From Alphaproteobacteria bacterium (lineage in GTDB: Bacteria; Pseudomonadota; Alphaproteobacteria; Sphingomonadales; Sphingomonadaceae), in the NCBI GenBank assembly GCA_019232625.1, contig JAFANP010000055.1, positions 47,212 to 111,211 of the forward strand: a stretch of 64,000 nt of DNA, given 5' to 3'. A program made the position numbers and the translations under genes. This document shows, one piece after another, positions 42,303-54,400 of the stretch. Each line of letters starts with the position of its first letter. The stretch's first letter is position 1. The notes under the pieces were generated by a model, which had not been told where the DNA came from, made no database searches, and worked only from the letters and a program-made list of their open reading frames with translations.

Positions 42303-44332
42303 ATGCATTGCCGGCATATGCTGATCGCCATCCTTGGCTGGACTCCTTCGTGGCGGAACCGCTCTCCGAACTGACCCGACTTCTTGCCGGCCGAGCGGCC
42401 GTATATCCGTACACCGGGGCCGATCCGGTGGATGCTGCCAGGATGTTGTTCGGAGGACTCCGTCCCGACGATCCCGCAAGGCTGGCGCTCTCAAAGGCCA
42501 TTCTCGAATGGCTGAACAATGCAAGACGCGCCGCCTTGTCCGCCGAGCCTGCCGTTCAGCAACGAGATCTAGGTCGGATCGTGGCCGTGTTCGAGATCGT
42601 TGGCGCATTGAACCTGATCGACGCCGCTGAAGCGCTTCGCCGTCAATATGTCCGTTGGTGGGAATGGGTGGACGGGATGCCCTGCCGCCCGGCCCGCGAT
42701 CCCAAGGCCGCCTATCTTCGAATGCTCGTCAACACCCAGATCAACCTGGAAGACCGGTTTAGCGAGCCCGACGGGCTGGCCCCGCTCTGGATGAGGATTT
42801 GTACCGAGGCCGGCGGGTCGCTTCCCAAGACCTATTTGCAGATCGCATTGGCCGGCCTTCGTAAACTGCCGCAAGCCTTGGCGCGCGGCGACACGCCTTG
42901 GATTACGGGGCTGGCGGAGTGGGCGCTCGCTAACGATCCCTCAGCCGACGAGTTTCTCGCCGTCTGGCGCCCGCTGAAGAAGCTCTATCCCTCATCCCCT
43001 GCGTTGCTCCGCAGGCAGGTATTCAGCCTGCTCAGCCAACCGGCATTCAAGGACGCCGGCATCGATCCGCCGGCGTGGTGGCGCGCGGACAACGAGTTCC
43101 CGAATCAGCAGGACAGAGGGAAATTTACGTTCGAACCGCCATCGAAGGACGCGCGCGAAAGCATCCTTGATGCGCTGAAAGCGGGACGTCCGTTTCGCCT
43201 CATCGAACCCCGTCTGCGGCAGCTAATGGAAAGCCACCGGTTGTACGCTGCACGCAGCGGCGATCCGGACTATCTGGTCCGAACCTTTTGCAACGTCGGC
43301 AATACCCTCATCAAAACGGGCGCGGATGCGCGCGAAGATAGAATTCGCTTCGCCGAATCGCTCGCGCGCGAAACACTCAATTACCGTCCTTTCGACGTCT
43401 TCAGCTGGTCGCTGTGGCGGGACGCCTTGGCAGCTGGGGGCGCCTACGAGAGCGCGCGCGATGTGGGCTGGGAGATCATCCGGCGGTTTCCGAACAATCC
43501 GGTTTCACGAAACGAGCTCGCGGAACTCATGATTTCCGGCGGAGAGACTGCGGACGCGCTCCAGCTCGTGCGGTCGAGCATCGAGGATGAAATATTCAAC
43601 CCTTCTTCGTACACCCTATTGTCACGGCTGGAAGCGGCTCGTGGGGACATGGCGAAGGCCAGAGCGGCGTCGTCGGAAGCTCTCAAGCTCGAACCGGATA
43701 ATGTGAGAAGGGTCGAGGCGCTAACGAGACTCATTGCCGGTACTCCTCCGACCCTCGAAAGCGCTCACTACCGGATCGGCAAGAAGGTCGAGCGTATCGG
43801 CGAAGGCGCGGCGCTCGAGGAAATTGTAAAGAGCGGCCGCCTTCGCGCCCTGCGCGAACAACTGAGGATCGATCCGTCCGCTATCGCCCGGCTTTCCGCT
43901 GCACTGCAGGAAGATCCTGAATCGACCTACGTAAACCTGCTCGCCGCCAGACATGGCCTCTGGCGCGCAGAAGAAGATGCACTGCCGCCCGTCGCCGCCG
44001 CCTTTGAGCTGGCCCTCGCCACGGAGGATCGCGCCAAGCTCGAACGCTTGGCGGAGCGTGCTCCGCGCCTCAGGGTCCTCATTCATCTGGCGCGCGCTTT
44101 GTTCGGAGACGAGGAATCGGCGGACTATATCGCCAGACTTCTCGCCACGGAGGATGAGCGGCAACTCGTGCAAGGCGAGAAGATCATCAAGCATCGGCTC
44201 GGGCGGATTATCTACGAGATCAACTCCGGCGTTGCGGCGGTGGACGCCATAAGTGGCGACCGCAAGCGAGTGATGCACGCTCTTTATGACGCCAACGAAG
44301 CTTTAGCGGCTCCAGAATTGCTGGCCGCCTAA
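42299..44332 (+). CDS. large TPR-like helical protein of the island gene pair
   Basis: A 677-residue protein starting at GTG 42299. The middle and C-terminal parts consist of repeated helical pairs resembling tetratricopeptide repeats (NEWVERRF-like helices are absent, but NPVSRNELAELMISGGETAD and SYTLLSRLEAARGDMAKARAA are typical). No catalytic motif is seen. The combination of a smaller globular partner and a repeat scaffold is common in defence, toxin and polymorphic systems. Function is unassigned. Confidence 0.65.
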   Translation: MNALPAYADRHPWLDSFVAEPLSELTRLLAGRAAVYPYTGADPVDAARMLFGGLRPDDPARLALSKAILEWLNNARRAALSAEPAVQQRDLGRIVAVFEIVGALNLIDAAEALRRQYVRWWEWVDGMPCRPARDPKAAYLRMLVNTQINLEDRFSEPDGLAPLWMRICTEAGGSLPKTYLQIALAGLRKLPQALARGDTPWITGLAEWALANDPSADEFLAVWRPLKKLYPSSPALLRRQVFSLLSQPAFKDAGIDPPAWWRADNEFPNQQDRGKFTFEPPSKDARESILDALKAGRPFRLIEPRLRQLMESHRLYAARSGDPDYLVRTFCNVGNTLIKTGADAREDRIRFAESLARETLNYRPFDVFSWSLWRDALAAGGAYESARDVGWEIIRRFPNNPVSRNELAELMISGGETADALQLVRSSIEDEIFNPSSYTLLSRLEAARGDMAKARAASSEALKLEPDNVRRVEALTRLIAGTPPTLESAHYRIGKKVERIGEGAALEEIVKSGRLRALREQLRIDPSAIARLSAALQEDPESTYVNLLAARHGLWRAEEDALPPVAAAFELALATEDRAKLERLAERAPRLRVLIHLARALFGDEESADYIARLLATEDERQLVQGEKIIKHRLGRIIYEINSGVAAVDAISGDRKRVMHALYDANEALAAPELLAA

Positions 44333-44413
44333 CGCTATAGCGTAGCGCATATCGTGCCGGAGAAACGCCGCGCCGTGTGCCTGATTGTCGAGGGAATGGC
44401 AGATGCCGACTAC

Positions 44414-44435
44414 GTGCCAGCTACGTGCCTGGCAC
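44414..44435. repeat. 22-bp hairpin element, copy 2
   Basis: Arms GTGCCAG and CTGGCAC flank CTACGTGC, 67 bases downstream of the uvrA stop. Same structure as 39608-39629, with compensating base changes in both arms. CTACGTGCC occurs twice in and beside the element. Confidence 0.7.
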
Positions 44436-44501
44436 GCTCGACCGCCTGCCGTGCTTCGACGACGGCCTCTTTCGCCGTCGGAGCCGCTCCGCTGCCGACG
44501 A

Positions 44502-47045
44502 TCAGCCGGCCGCCGCCGCCGCTCCACCCAGCGCCCGCTCCAGATACGGCGCCGTCCGGCTTCCCCGGCACCCCGCAACCTCCCCCGGCGGCCCGCTCGC
44601 CACGATGCGCCCGCCCTCGTCGCCCGCGCCTGGCCCGATGTCGATGACCCAGTCGCTCGCCGCCGCCACCGCCATGTCGTGGTCGACGAGGACGACGCTG
44701 TTGCCGGCGTCGACCAGGGCCTGGAGCTGGTTGAGCAAGCGTTCGACATCCGTGGGGTGGAGGCCGGTGGTCGGCTCGTCGAGGACGTAGAGGGCGCCGC
44801 CCCGCTGGGCGCGCTGGAGCTCGGTGGCGAGCTTCACGCGCTGCGCCTCGCCGCCGGAGAATTCGGTCGCGGGCTGGCCGAGGCGCAGATAGTTCAATCC
44901 GACCTCGCGGAGCACCTTCAGGGACCGGCAGACGTTGGGGGCGTCGGCGAAGAAGTCCCACGCCCCCTCGACGGTCAATGCGAGCACCTCGGCGATGTTC
45001 TTCTTGCGGTAGCGTATCTCGAGCGTCTTGGGATTGTAGCGTGTGCCGTGGCAGGCGGGACAGGGGGCGTAGACGCTCGGAAGGAAGAGAAGTTCGACCA
45101 TGACGAAGCCTTCCCCCTCGCAGCGCGGGCAGCGGCCCTTGGCGACGTTGAACGAGAAACGGCCGGCATCGTAGCGGCGCTTCCTGGCTTCGGGGGTGGC
45201 CGCGAACCGTGCGCGGACATGGTCGAACAGGCCGGTATAGGTGGCGAGGTTGGAGCGCGGGGTCCGGCCGATCGGCTTCTGGTCGACCTCGATCAGCCGC
45301 CTGATCCCTTCGAGCCCGCCGGCGATCCGGCCCTCGGTGGCCTCGGCGGGGGGGTCCTCCAGAGCGGCTTCCGCATCCGGCTCCTCCTCGGCCGCGGGCG
45401 GAGCGCCGAGGGCGGCGGCGACCAGATCGACAAGGGCCTGGCTGACAAGGCTCGACTTGCCCGATCCGGAAATCCCTGTGACCGTCGTCAGCACGCCGAG
45501 CGGGATGGCGCAGTCGAGCGCCCTGAGGTTGTTGCGCGTCACGCCCTCCAGCCGGAGCCAGCCCGCCGGCGCGCGCAACCGGCTCGGCGTGCCGCCCCCC
45601 TCGGCGAACAGATGGCGCCTCGTCTCCGACGCGGTCACTTCGCGCAGGCCATCGATCGGGCCGCTGTAGAGGATCTCGCCGCCAAGCTCGCCGGCGGCCG
45701 GCCCCACGTCGACGATCCAGTCGGCGCGGCGGACGACGTCCATCTCGTGCTCGACGACGAACAGCGAATTGCCGACCGCCTTGAGGCCGTCCAATGCCCG
45801 TAGCAAAGCCTCGGTATCGGCGGGATGGAGCCCGGCCGAAGGCTCGTCCATCACATAGACGACGCCGAACAGGTTGGAGACGACCTGGGTGGCGAGCCGG
45901 AGCCGCTGGAGCTCGCCCGGCGACAGGGTCGGCGTGCTTCGCTCCAGGGTGAGATAGCCGAGGCCGAGGTCGATCAGCACCGCGAGCCGACGGCAGAGGT
46001 CGCCGGCGATATGCTCGACCACCAGGGCCTTCTCCGGGTGGGTCCTTCGAAGCGCCTTCAATTTGCCGGCTCTCGCCTCGGCATAAGGCGCGAAGATCTT
46101 CGAGAAGCGGGCCATGGGCAGGCGGCTCATCTCGGCGAAGTCGCGGCCCTCGAAGCGGACCGACAGGGATTCCTTTCGAAGCCTCTTGCCGTCGCAGAGC
46201 GGGCAGGTGCGGGCGATCATGAAGCGCGCCGCGCGCTTCTTCATCATCGCGCTCTGGGTGGTGGCATAGCTGTGGGTGACGTGGCGCTTGGCGCTCGAGA
46301 AGGTGCCCATGTAGGCCGGCTCGATCTTGCGCCGGATCGCGCGCTGAATCTCGTCGTGGGTCCAGCCCGGATAGACCGGGACCTGGGGCTGCTCCTCGGT
46401 GAACAGGATCCAGTGGCGCTCCTTTTTCGGAAGCTTGCGCCACGGCGTGTCGACGTCGATTCCGAGGCTGATCAATATGTCGCGCTGGTTCTGGCCGCCC
46501 CACGCGGTCGGCCAGGCGGCGATCGCCCGCTCGCGGATGGTCTTGGAAGGGTCGGGCACCATCGACGCCTCGGTGACCTCGTGGATTCGGCCGAGGCCGT
46601 GGCAGCGCGGGCAGGCGCCCTCGGGCGTGTTGGGCGAGAAGGATTCGGCGTCGAGATGGGCCTGGCCCGGCGGATAGTCGCCGGCGCGCGAATAGAGCAT
46701 GCGCAGCAGGTTCGAGAGGGTCGTGACGCTTCCGACGGACGAGCGGGTGGTGGGCGATCCGCGCTGCTGCTGGAGCGCCACCGCGGGCGGCAGGCCCTCG
46801 ATCTCGTCGACCTCGGGCACCTCCATCTGGTGGAAGAGGCGGCGCGCATAAGGCGAGACCGATTCCAGATAGCGGCGCTGGGCCTCGGCATAGAGGGTGG
46901 AGAAAGCGAGCGACGACTTGCCCGACCCCGACACGCCGGTGAAGGCGACGAGCGCGTCGCGCGGTATGTCGACATCGACGTTCTTGAGATTGTGCTCGCG
47001 CGCGCCGCGCACGCGCACGAAGCCGGAGGCCTTGGTGTCTCGCAT
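44502..47045 (-). CDS. UvrA-like ABC protein, short (UvrA2) type
   Basis: A 847-residue ABC2 protein of the excinuclease family. Walker A motifs are [15 protein letters not shown] and [15 protein letters not shown]; signatures are [14 protein letters not shown] and [15 protein letters not shown]; Walker [13 protein letters not shown] is intact. Zinc cysteines [16 protein letters not shown] and CPACHGTRY are present. It is shorter than housekeeping UvrA (about 940), as in UvrA2/DrrC-type proteins linked to drug tolerance. ATG 47045 is chosen; 47093 is possible. Confidence 0.88.
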   Translation of the reverse strand: MRDTKASGFVRVRGAREHNLKNVDVDIPRDALVAFTGVSGSGKSSLAFSTLYAEAQRRYLESVSPYARRLFHQMEVPEVDEIEGLPPAVALQQQRGSPTTRSSVGSVTTLSNLLRMLYSRAGDYPPGQAHLDAESFSPNTPEGACPRCHGLGRIHEVTEASMVPDPSKTIRERAIAAWPTAWGGQNQRDILISLGIDVDTPWRKLPKKERHWILFTEEQPQVPVYPGWTHDEIQRAIRRKIEPAYMGTFSSAKRHVTHSYATTQSAMMKKRAARFMIARTCPLCDGKRLRKESLSVRFEGRDFAEMSRLPMARFSKIFAPYAEARAGKLKALRRTHPEKALVVEHIAGDLCRRLAVLIDLGLGYLTLERSTPTLSPGELQRLRLATQVVSNLFGVVYVMDEPSAGLHPADTEALLRALDGLKAVGNSLFVVEHEMDVVRRADWIVDVGPAAGELGGEILYSGPIDGLREVTASETRRHLFAEGGGTPSRLRAPAGWLRLEGVTRNNLRALDCAIPLGVLTTVTGISGSGKSSLVSQALVDLVAAALGAPPAAEEEPDAEAALEDPPAEATEGRIAGGLEGIRRLIEVDQKPIGRTPRSNLATYTGLFDHVRARFAATPEARKRRYDAGRFSFNVAKGRCPRCEGEGFVMVELLFLPSVYAPCPACHGTRYNPKTLEIRYRKKNIAEVLALTVEGAWDFFADAPNVCRSLKVLREVGLNYLRLGQPATEFSGGEAQRVKLATELQRAQRGGALYVLDEPTTGLHPTDVERLLNQLQALVDAGNSVVLVDHDMAVAAASDWVIDIGPGAGDEGGRIVASGPPGEVAGCRGSRTAPYLERALGGAAAAAG

Positions 47046-47185
47046 GCGCACCTCTTGGGACCTGATACGCCCGGCCGCTCGGTTCGGTTGCATGACGGGG
47101 CTCGTGTGGAGTGTCCCTTCGGATCGAAGCCCCGCTGGGACCCGCCGATCGAAGGTCGGGAGGGGCAGCGCTGCCGCGGCTCCCG

Positions 47186-48211
47186 TTAGGGCCGGTCGAG
47201 CGAGGGGATCGGAGTTCCGATCACCAGCCTGCGGGCACGTCTCGCCGCCGCCGCATAGGGGGAGGGCTGGGCGAGGAAACGCCGGGGAGTCATGCCGAGG
47301 AACCGCCTGCCGTCCCGCAGGAAATGCGAGCGGTCATGGTAGCCGCGGGGAACCTGCGAGTGATCGGCGCCGGGCCCGGCGTCGAGCAGCGTAAGGAGCG
47401 CCCGGAGAAAGCGGGATCGCATCAGGAGCAATTTGGGGGGAAAGCCGAAATATTGCTTGGAAAGCCGGCTCGCGGTCCGGGGCGCCATTCCGTGAAGCGA
47501 AGCGGCCGCCGTGAGGTCGGCCACGTCCTCGTCCGCGATGGCACGCCATATCTGCCTGATCCTCGCCTCCTCCGGATTGGGTGTGCCCATTCGGCGCGCA
47601 AAGAGATCGTCCAATATCCCTTTCACCTGAAGCGCCCGGTCCGAGCGCGCCAGCGCATGGCCGAGCTCGCTCACCAGAGGTCCGGGCAGAAGGGTCTCGA
47701 GAGGAACCAACCGGTCCCTGAACGACTCCGCCGACCGCGAAAACAGCCGCGCCCAGCCCAACGGACTGACGTCGATGCAGATCGTCACGCCTCCGCGCGC
47801 GGTGATAGGCATCGCGCGGCTGGTGACGCCGTAGAGCACGGCTCCGGGGGAAGGTTCGTAACCGCGGTTGCCGATCCTGACCCGGATCGGCTCCGGGGTC
47901 ATCACGATCCAGATCTGGGCCCAGCCGGGCAGCATCCACTCGCATCCGTGCCGGGTCCCTTCGACCATCGAGTCGAGGACCGCGTAGCTCGTGAGATAGT
48001 CCCGCAGTTCAGGGGCGGGGCGCTCATAGCGAAGGGCGGTGCCCGGCGGGAGGCGGAAGTCGCCGGGGTCGATACCGGCGGTCAGGCTGCCGCTCTCGAT
48101 CACGCCGCGCAGCCGCGGCCGCCCGTGCGCGGCTGTCGTGAGGACATGGCTGGCTGGAATGGGCCGCGGCGGCCGTCGGAGTTCCGGAAAATGAGGCCGC
48201 GTTCCCTTCAT
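47186..48211 (-). CDS. AraC-family transcriptional regulator
   Basis: A 341-residue regulator. The N-terminal ligand-like half has no clear family. The C-terminal AraC helix-turn-helix pair is seen in [32 protein letters not shown] and [26 protein letters not shown] 48211 (MKGTRPHF) is preferred to an upstream in-frame codon. It is divergent from the autotransporter and may control it. Confidence 0.88.
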   Translation of the reverse strand: MKGTRPHFPELRRPPRPIPASHVLTTAAHGRPRLRGVIESGSLTAGIDPGDFRLPPGTALRYERPAPELRDYLTSYAVLDSMVEGTRHGCEWMLPGWAQIWIVMTPEPIRVRIGNRGYEPSPGAVLYGVTSRAMPITARGGVTICIDVSPLGWARLFSRSAESFRDRLVPLETLLPGPLVSELGHALARSDRALQVKGILDDLFARRMGTPNPEEARIRQIWRAIADEDVADLTAAASLHGMAPRTASRLSKQYFGFPPKLLLMRSRFLRALLTLLDAGPGADHSQVPRGYHDRSHFLRDGRRFLGMTPRRFLAQPSPYAAAARRARRLVIGTPIPSLDRP

Positions 48212-48421
48212 GCCGTGTCGAGCCCCGGGGCCGTCACGGTGGACGACGGGGGCGCCTGGGCGGCCGCTCCTCGCAGAATTCAACCTCACCCGGCAAGTTT
48301 TTCTTTTGTAAGGAATTTCAATAGCCCCTGGGTCGGCGGTCGCCTATCGGGCGCCGGCGGCAGCGGTTCTAGCGCGATCGGGGCGGCAATTGGCGGGCCA
48401 CGCGCTCTAGAAGGAAATCGG

Positions 48422-51400
48422 ATGTCTGAAGCTGTTGTGGGCGCGCGGGTTTCCGCGCGTGTGGCGCGTCGCATGCTCATGCTCGGCACCGCACTCGGAG
48501 GCAGCCTCGGCATTTCCTCGGCGGCCGGCGCCCAGAACATCGCCTACAACGGCCCCGGGCCCTACGCCCTCACTCAAACGACTCCGGTCTCCGGTGGCCC
48601 CCGGGCGATCGACGTCACGGTGACGAGCGGCGACGCGACCGTCGACACCAGCGCCACCACCGTCACCTCGACCAACAACGGCAGCACGGCCGGCGTCGGG
48701 ATCGGCGTCAACAATACGGGTCCCGGCAACGTCGCGGTGAAGAGCGGCGACGTGACCGCCAACGGCACCGGGCAGAACACCGGCATCGACGTGCGGGCGA
48801 ATGCCGGCACGATCACCATCGGCAATCTCGGCACCGTCAACGCGAGCGGGAACAACGCCGACCGCGCGATCGTGGCGCGGTCGGGCGGCGGCGACGTCGT
48901 CATCACGTCCAACGTCGCGAACGGCCAGCAATATGGCATCATCGTCACGGGCAACGGCGGGACGTTCGGCTCGACCGGAACGAGCACCATCACCAGCACC
49001 AGCGCCACGGCGAACGGCACCGGGCTGGTCAACGCGATCGTCGGCCAGGGCTACGGCGTCGTCATCAACAGCGGCACGGCCAGCAACACCAATGCCGGCG
49101 GAGTGCAGGGCACGGCCATCTTCGCAAACGCGAGCGCGGGCGGCGTCCTGATCAACGCCGGGACGACCAGCGCGCTCGGCCAGAACCAGGCGGCGCTCCA
49201 GGTCTTCTCCGAAGGCGCCGTGGACGTGACGAGCGGGGCGATCCGGACCACCCAGAACTCGGACGGTCTAAGCATCCAGAGCGGCACCAACGTGGTCGTC
49301 CGCTCCACCTCGGTCGTGACCGAGGGCGCCGGCGGCGCCCGGGGAATCGTGCTGGGCGGCAATGGCGGCGGCGGCGGCTTCAACGGCGGCCCGAACGGAT
49401 TCGCCTACAATTCGGCGACCGTCACCAGCGGCTCGATCGCCACCGCCGGCAACAGCTCGCACGGCATCTACGCGACTCCGAACGGCCCCGGCAGCACGAC
49501 GATCAACTCGGGCGCGATCACCACCGCCGGTCCCAATGCCAACGGCATCTTCATCACCCAGATCGGCTCGGGCGCGATCGGCGGACCGGTCACGGTCAAC
49601 AGCACGGGCCTGCTTCAGACTTCGGGCTCGAACAGCAGCGGCATCCGCTACAATGGCGGCACCGGCGCGGTGACGATCAACAACAGCGGCACGATTTCGA
49701 CGGGCGGCGCCAGCGGCCTGGGCATCCTCGTCTTCAATTCGAACGGCGCCACCATCACTTCGAACGCGATCGCCACCACCGGGGGCGGCGTCTCCACCGG
49801 CATCCAGGTGGGGTCGAGCTCCCAGGCCACCAACCCGCTGGTCATCAACAGCGGCACCATCAACGTCGCCAACAGCGCGTCGAGCGGCAGCGGGATCCTC
49901 GCGACGGCGAGCAGCGGCGGCGCGACGACGATCACCAGCGGAACCGTCAACATCGCCGGCAGCGGCAGCGGCATCGGGATCACCAATCCGGCCGGGGCGA
50001 CCGGCGACATCACCATCACCAGCGGCGACATCAATCTCGGCGCGCCGCCCTCGGCGACGTTCAGGCAGGCGATCGGCACCTTCGCCACCGCGGGAACGAC
50101 CACGATCAACAGCACCGGCACGATCCAGTCCGGCGGCTACGGAATCCTTCTCCAAGCCCGCACCGGCGAGACAGGAGGCAATGTCGACATCACGAGCAAC
50201 GTCATCAATGCCGCCAACTCCGCCATCAGCGTCGCGGCGGGGAGCGCGGTGTCGATCAAGGCGGCGAGCACGACGACGTCCGGCGACGGCCAGGCCGCCA
50301 TCTTCGTCACGCCCAACACGGGCGGCGCGGTGACGATCCAGGCGGGGACCTTGACCACCACGGGCGCGAACGCGCTCGGCATCAACGTCTCCACCAATGT
50401 CGCCGGGACGACCGCCATCGACGTCGGCACCGCCAACACCATCGCGAGCGCGGTCGACGCGCGGACGCGCGGCGACCTGACGGTGACGTCGGGGACGGCG
50501 CACGTCACCGGCGCGGGCGCAACCGGGCTGACGGCGATCTCCAGCGGCGGAACGTCCGCGGTGAAGTCCACCGACCTGACGACGGTCAACCGCGGCATCT
50601 ACGCCAAGGGTCTCGACAGCGCGACGGTGATCAGCGGCAACCTGGTCGCCACCAACGCCGATCGCGCCATCATCGCGACGACGAGCGCGGCATCGAACGG
50701 CGACTCCGTGATCGGCACCGGCGCCGGCGTGGTCAGCGTGACCACCGGATCGCTCACCACCAACGGCATCGGCATCAACGCTTACGGTCCGCGCGCGACG
50801 GTGAACGTCGACAGCGGCACCCTCCTGACCACCGGCAACGTCGACGGCATCGCCGCTTTCGGCCTGAACGTGAACGTCACCAGCGGCACCCTGACGAGCG
50901 GCGGCAACGGCATCAACTTCGGCTACGAGACCGGCTCCACCGAGCGCGGCGTGATGGTCGTGAACAGCGGCGCCGTGAACCTGAACGGCGTGGCCGGCAC
51001 GACGGCGGGCGGCATCACCGGCGGCGGCGGGTCCACCGTCACGGTCAACAGCGGCACGATCACCGCCAGCGGGGCGGGCAACCGCTTCGGTATCGCCGCG
51101 CAGACGGCGGTGAGCGCCACCGCGGGGGATCCGAACCGCGGCGCGCTGACCGTCAACAGCGGCTCTATCTCGGCCATCGGCGACGGCGGCTACGGCATTT
51201 TCGGACTCTCCGACGCAGGTGCGGTCAAGATCGCGAGCACCGGCCAGATCACCACCGTCGGGACGACCCGCATGGCCGGCAACCAGCCGCGCTATTCGGC
51301 GGGGATCATCGCGGTGAGCTCCTCCGGTTCCATCGACGTCACGAGCAACAACATCGCGACGTCCGGGGCGCAGGCGGACGGCGTCCGGGTCGAGGCCGGC

Positions 51401-54400
51401 AGGGCAATCGCCTCGTACAACCAGGCCGTCACGGTGGCGCCCGCACCCATTTCGGTGACGACGACCGGATTGACGCAGACGGGCGGCGCCAATGCGGCGG
51501 GCATCAACGTGCTCGGCGGCGGCGGCGCGGTGACGATCGCGAACACCGGCACGATCATGACGGCGGGCGATACCGCCTACGGCGTCTCCGTCTCGGCTGC
51601 CGAGGGGGTGACCGACGTCAAGAGCAGCAAGGTGACGACCGCCGGCGCGAACGCCACGGGCATCCGTCTCGCGGGTACCGGTGCGATCGGCGCCACCAGC
51701 GGCATCGTCTCCACCGCCAACGCCAACGGGATCGACGTTCGCACCTCCGGCGCGGTGACGATCGCGAGCGGCACGGTCACCGCCGGCGGCGCAGCGAGCA
51801 CCGGGATCATCGGCCTGAGCAGCGGCGGCGGCGCCGTCACCATCAACGCCGATTCGACCACGGGCGGCCGCCGCGGCATCTTCACCGCCTTTTCCGGCGG
51901 CGTGACGACGATCAACAGCAATTTCGCGACAGCCAGCGGCCTGTCGCAGCCCAACGCCATCATCGGCCAGGGCGCCACCGTCACCGTCAACAGCAAGACG
52001 GCGACGCTGACCGGCAACGGCAACCAGGGTGCTGCAATCTTCGTCCAGTCCGGCGCCGGCGGTGCGACGATCAATTCCGGCCTCGCCTCGACCGAGGGCT
52101 TGGGCCAGGTCGGCATCCAGCTCTATTCGGACACGAACGGCGCCATCGACAGCGGCACCGTCACCACACTCGGCGATTTCGCGCGCGGCATCTACAGCAA
52201 CGCGACCGGCCCCAACGTGGTCAAGAGCGGCTCGGTCACCACCTCCGGCGACAGCGCCACGGGCATCTATGTGAGCCCGTCGCCCGCCGCCGCCGACCAG
52301 CCGGCCTCCGGCTCGGTCACCGTCGTCAGCGCGAGCGTCGCCACGACCGGGAACGGCGCGGTCGGCATTCTCGTCTCGCCGATCACCCCGACCGGGACCG
52401 GCAATGCGAGCGTCCTCACCGGGGCCACCTCGATCACCAGCGGCACGATCGCGACGGCCGGCAGCGGTTCGACCGGCATCAGCGTCGGCGGCACGACCGG
52501 CGCCGTCACCATCGCCAGCAACGGCATCGCAACCCAGGGCGCCTCGGCCGCCGGAATCCGCGCCCAGTCGACGGTCGGTGCGGTCAGCATCCAGAGCGGC
52601 AACGTCACCACCCAGGGCGCCGGCGCCCAGGGCATCTTCGCGCAGACGACCGACGGCGCGATCGCGATCAACGCCGGCACCACGACGACGGCCGCGACCG
52701 GCCAGGATCCAGCCACCAACGGCACCTCGGACGCCGTCTTCGGCCTCGCCACCGGCGCCGGCAGCGTCACGATCGTCAGCCAGAACGCCTCGACCAACGG
52801 CGACTATGCCAATGCGGTCGGCGCGGTCGGCGGCGGCGCGGTGAACATCACCAGCGGCACCGCCTCGACCAGCGGCATCCAGGTCGCCTCGGTCTACGGC
52901 AACAGCCGCAATGCCGACACCAATATCACGGCGGTAAACACCACCGCCACCGGCCAGAACGCCTATGCGGTCGAGGGCCACGCCGCCCACGGCAACGTCA
53001 CGATCACCAGCGGCACCGCCAGCGCGGCGCATGGCGACGCCATCTTCGCGAGCGCCGGCGGCAAGGTCGACATCGGCGCGACGGTCGCCAACGCCGCCGG
53101 CGACGGCGGCGCGGGCGTGGCAGCGTCCGGCGGCACCGGGGTGACGCTCAACATCGGTTCCGCCTCCTCGACCGGCACGGCGACCGCCAACGGTACCGCC
53201 GTCTTCCGCGCCGACGCCATCTACGCCGAGGCTGTCAACGGCGCGATCACCGCGAATGTCGGATCGGCCAAGGCCCTCGGCGCGGGCGCCGACGGCATCC
53301 GGCTGATCGCCAACGGGACGGGCGGCGCGGTGACCCTCGAGGTCACCGGAACCGTCTCCTCGGCCGGGGGCAACGGCATCTTCATCGACCCGCCGGGCGC
53401 GGTGGTGGTCAGTGTCGGCGGCGGCGCCAGCGTCACCGGCGCCACCGCGGGGCTCAATACGACCGGCGCGTCCAACAGCATCGTGAACGCCGGCTCGATC
53501 TCGAGCTCGGGTGGGCCCGCCATCCTCGCGAGCGGCGCGACCAGCCTCAACAACAGCGGCACGCTCGCGGGGGCGAACGGCGTGGCCGTCCAGCTCGGCG
53601 CCAGCGACGACACGGTCCTCCTGCAGACCGGTTCCAGCGTCAGCGGGACGATATCGGGCGGCGGCGGCACCGACCGGGCGTACCTCGCCGGGACCGGCGC
53701 GGCCGCCAGCGCGGGCCAGACCGTCGCCACGTTCGACGGCTTTTCGAGCCTGAACGTGGCGAGCGGCTACTGGACCGCTTCCTCTGCGCCGAGCAGCTTC
53801 GGCGGCGTCTCGGTCGCCCAGGGCTCCACGCTCGAGCTCCGCTCCGTCGCCGGCCAGTCGGGCCTCAGCATCGCCGCCCCGACCATCGCCGATGCCGGCA
53901 CGCTCGTCGTCCGCACAGCGGCGGGCGCGACCAGCAGCTTCGGCAACACGCAATTGACCGGCTCGGGCCTCTTCAACGTCACCGGCGCCGGCACTCTGAC
54001 CGTCGCCACCGACAATAGCGGCTTCACCGGCAACACCCGCGTCGATGGGGGAACGCTTCAGCTCACCGGCACGCTCGGCAGGGTCGAGACGGCGGCGGGC
54101 GGCACCTTCATCCTCGGCAATGGCGGCACCAGCGGCAACGTCACCGGCGACGTGATCGACAACGGCACGTTCGTCGCCAACCGCTCCGACAATTACACCC
54201 TCGCCGGCGGCCTTTCCGGCAACGGCACCTTCATCAAGCAGGGCGCCGGCAGCTTCACCTTCGGCGGCACCTACACCTTCACCGGCAGCGTCAACGTCGC
54301 CGGCGGCTCCGTCCGCTTCAGCAAGGGCCTCGCCGCCAATTCGGAGATCGACCTGTCGGGCGGCGGCAAGCTCGACCTGTCGGGCCAGGCGAACAGCGTC

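Noticed and set aside
47111..48421. N-terminal extension of the autotransporter frame
   Set aside because: The extension overlaps the AraC gene, and the true start at 48422 is followed by a signal peptide.
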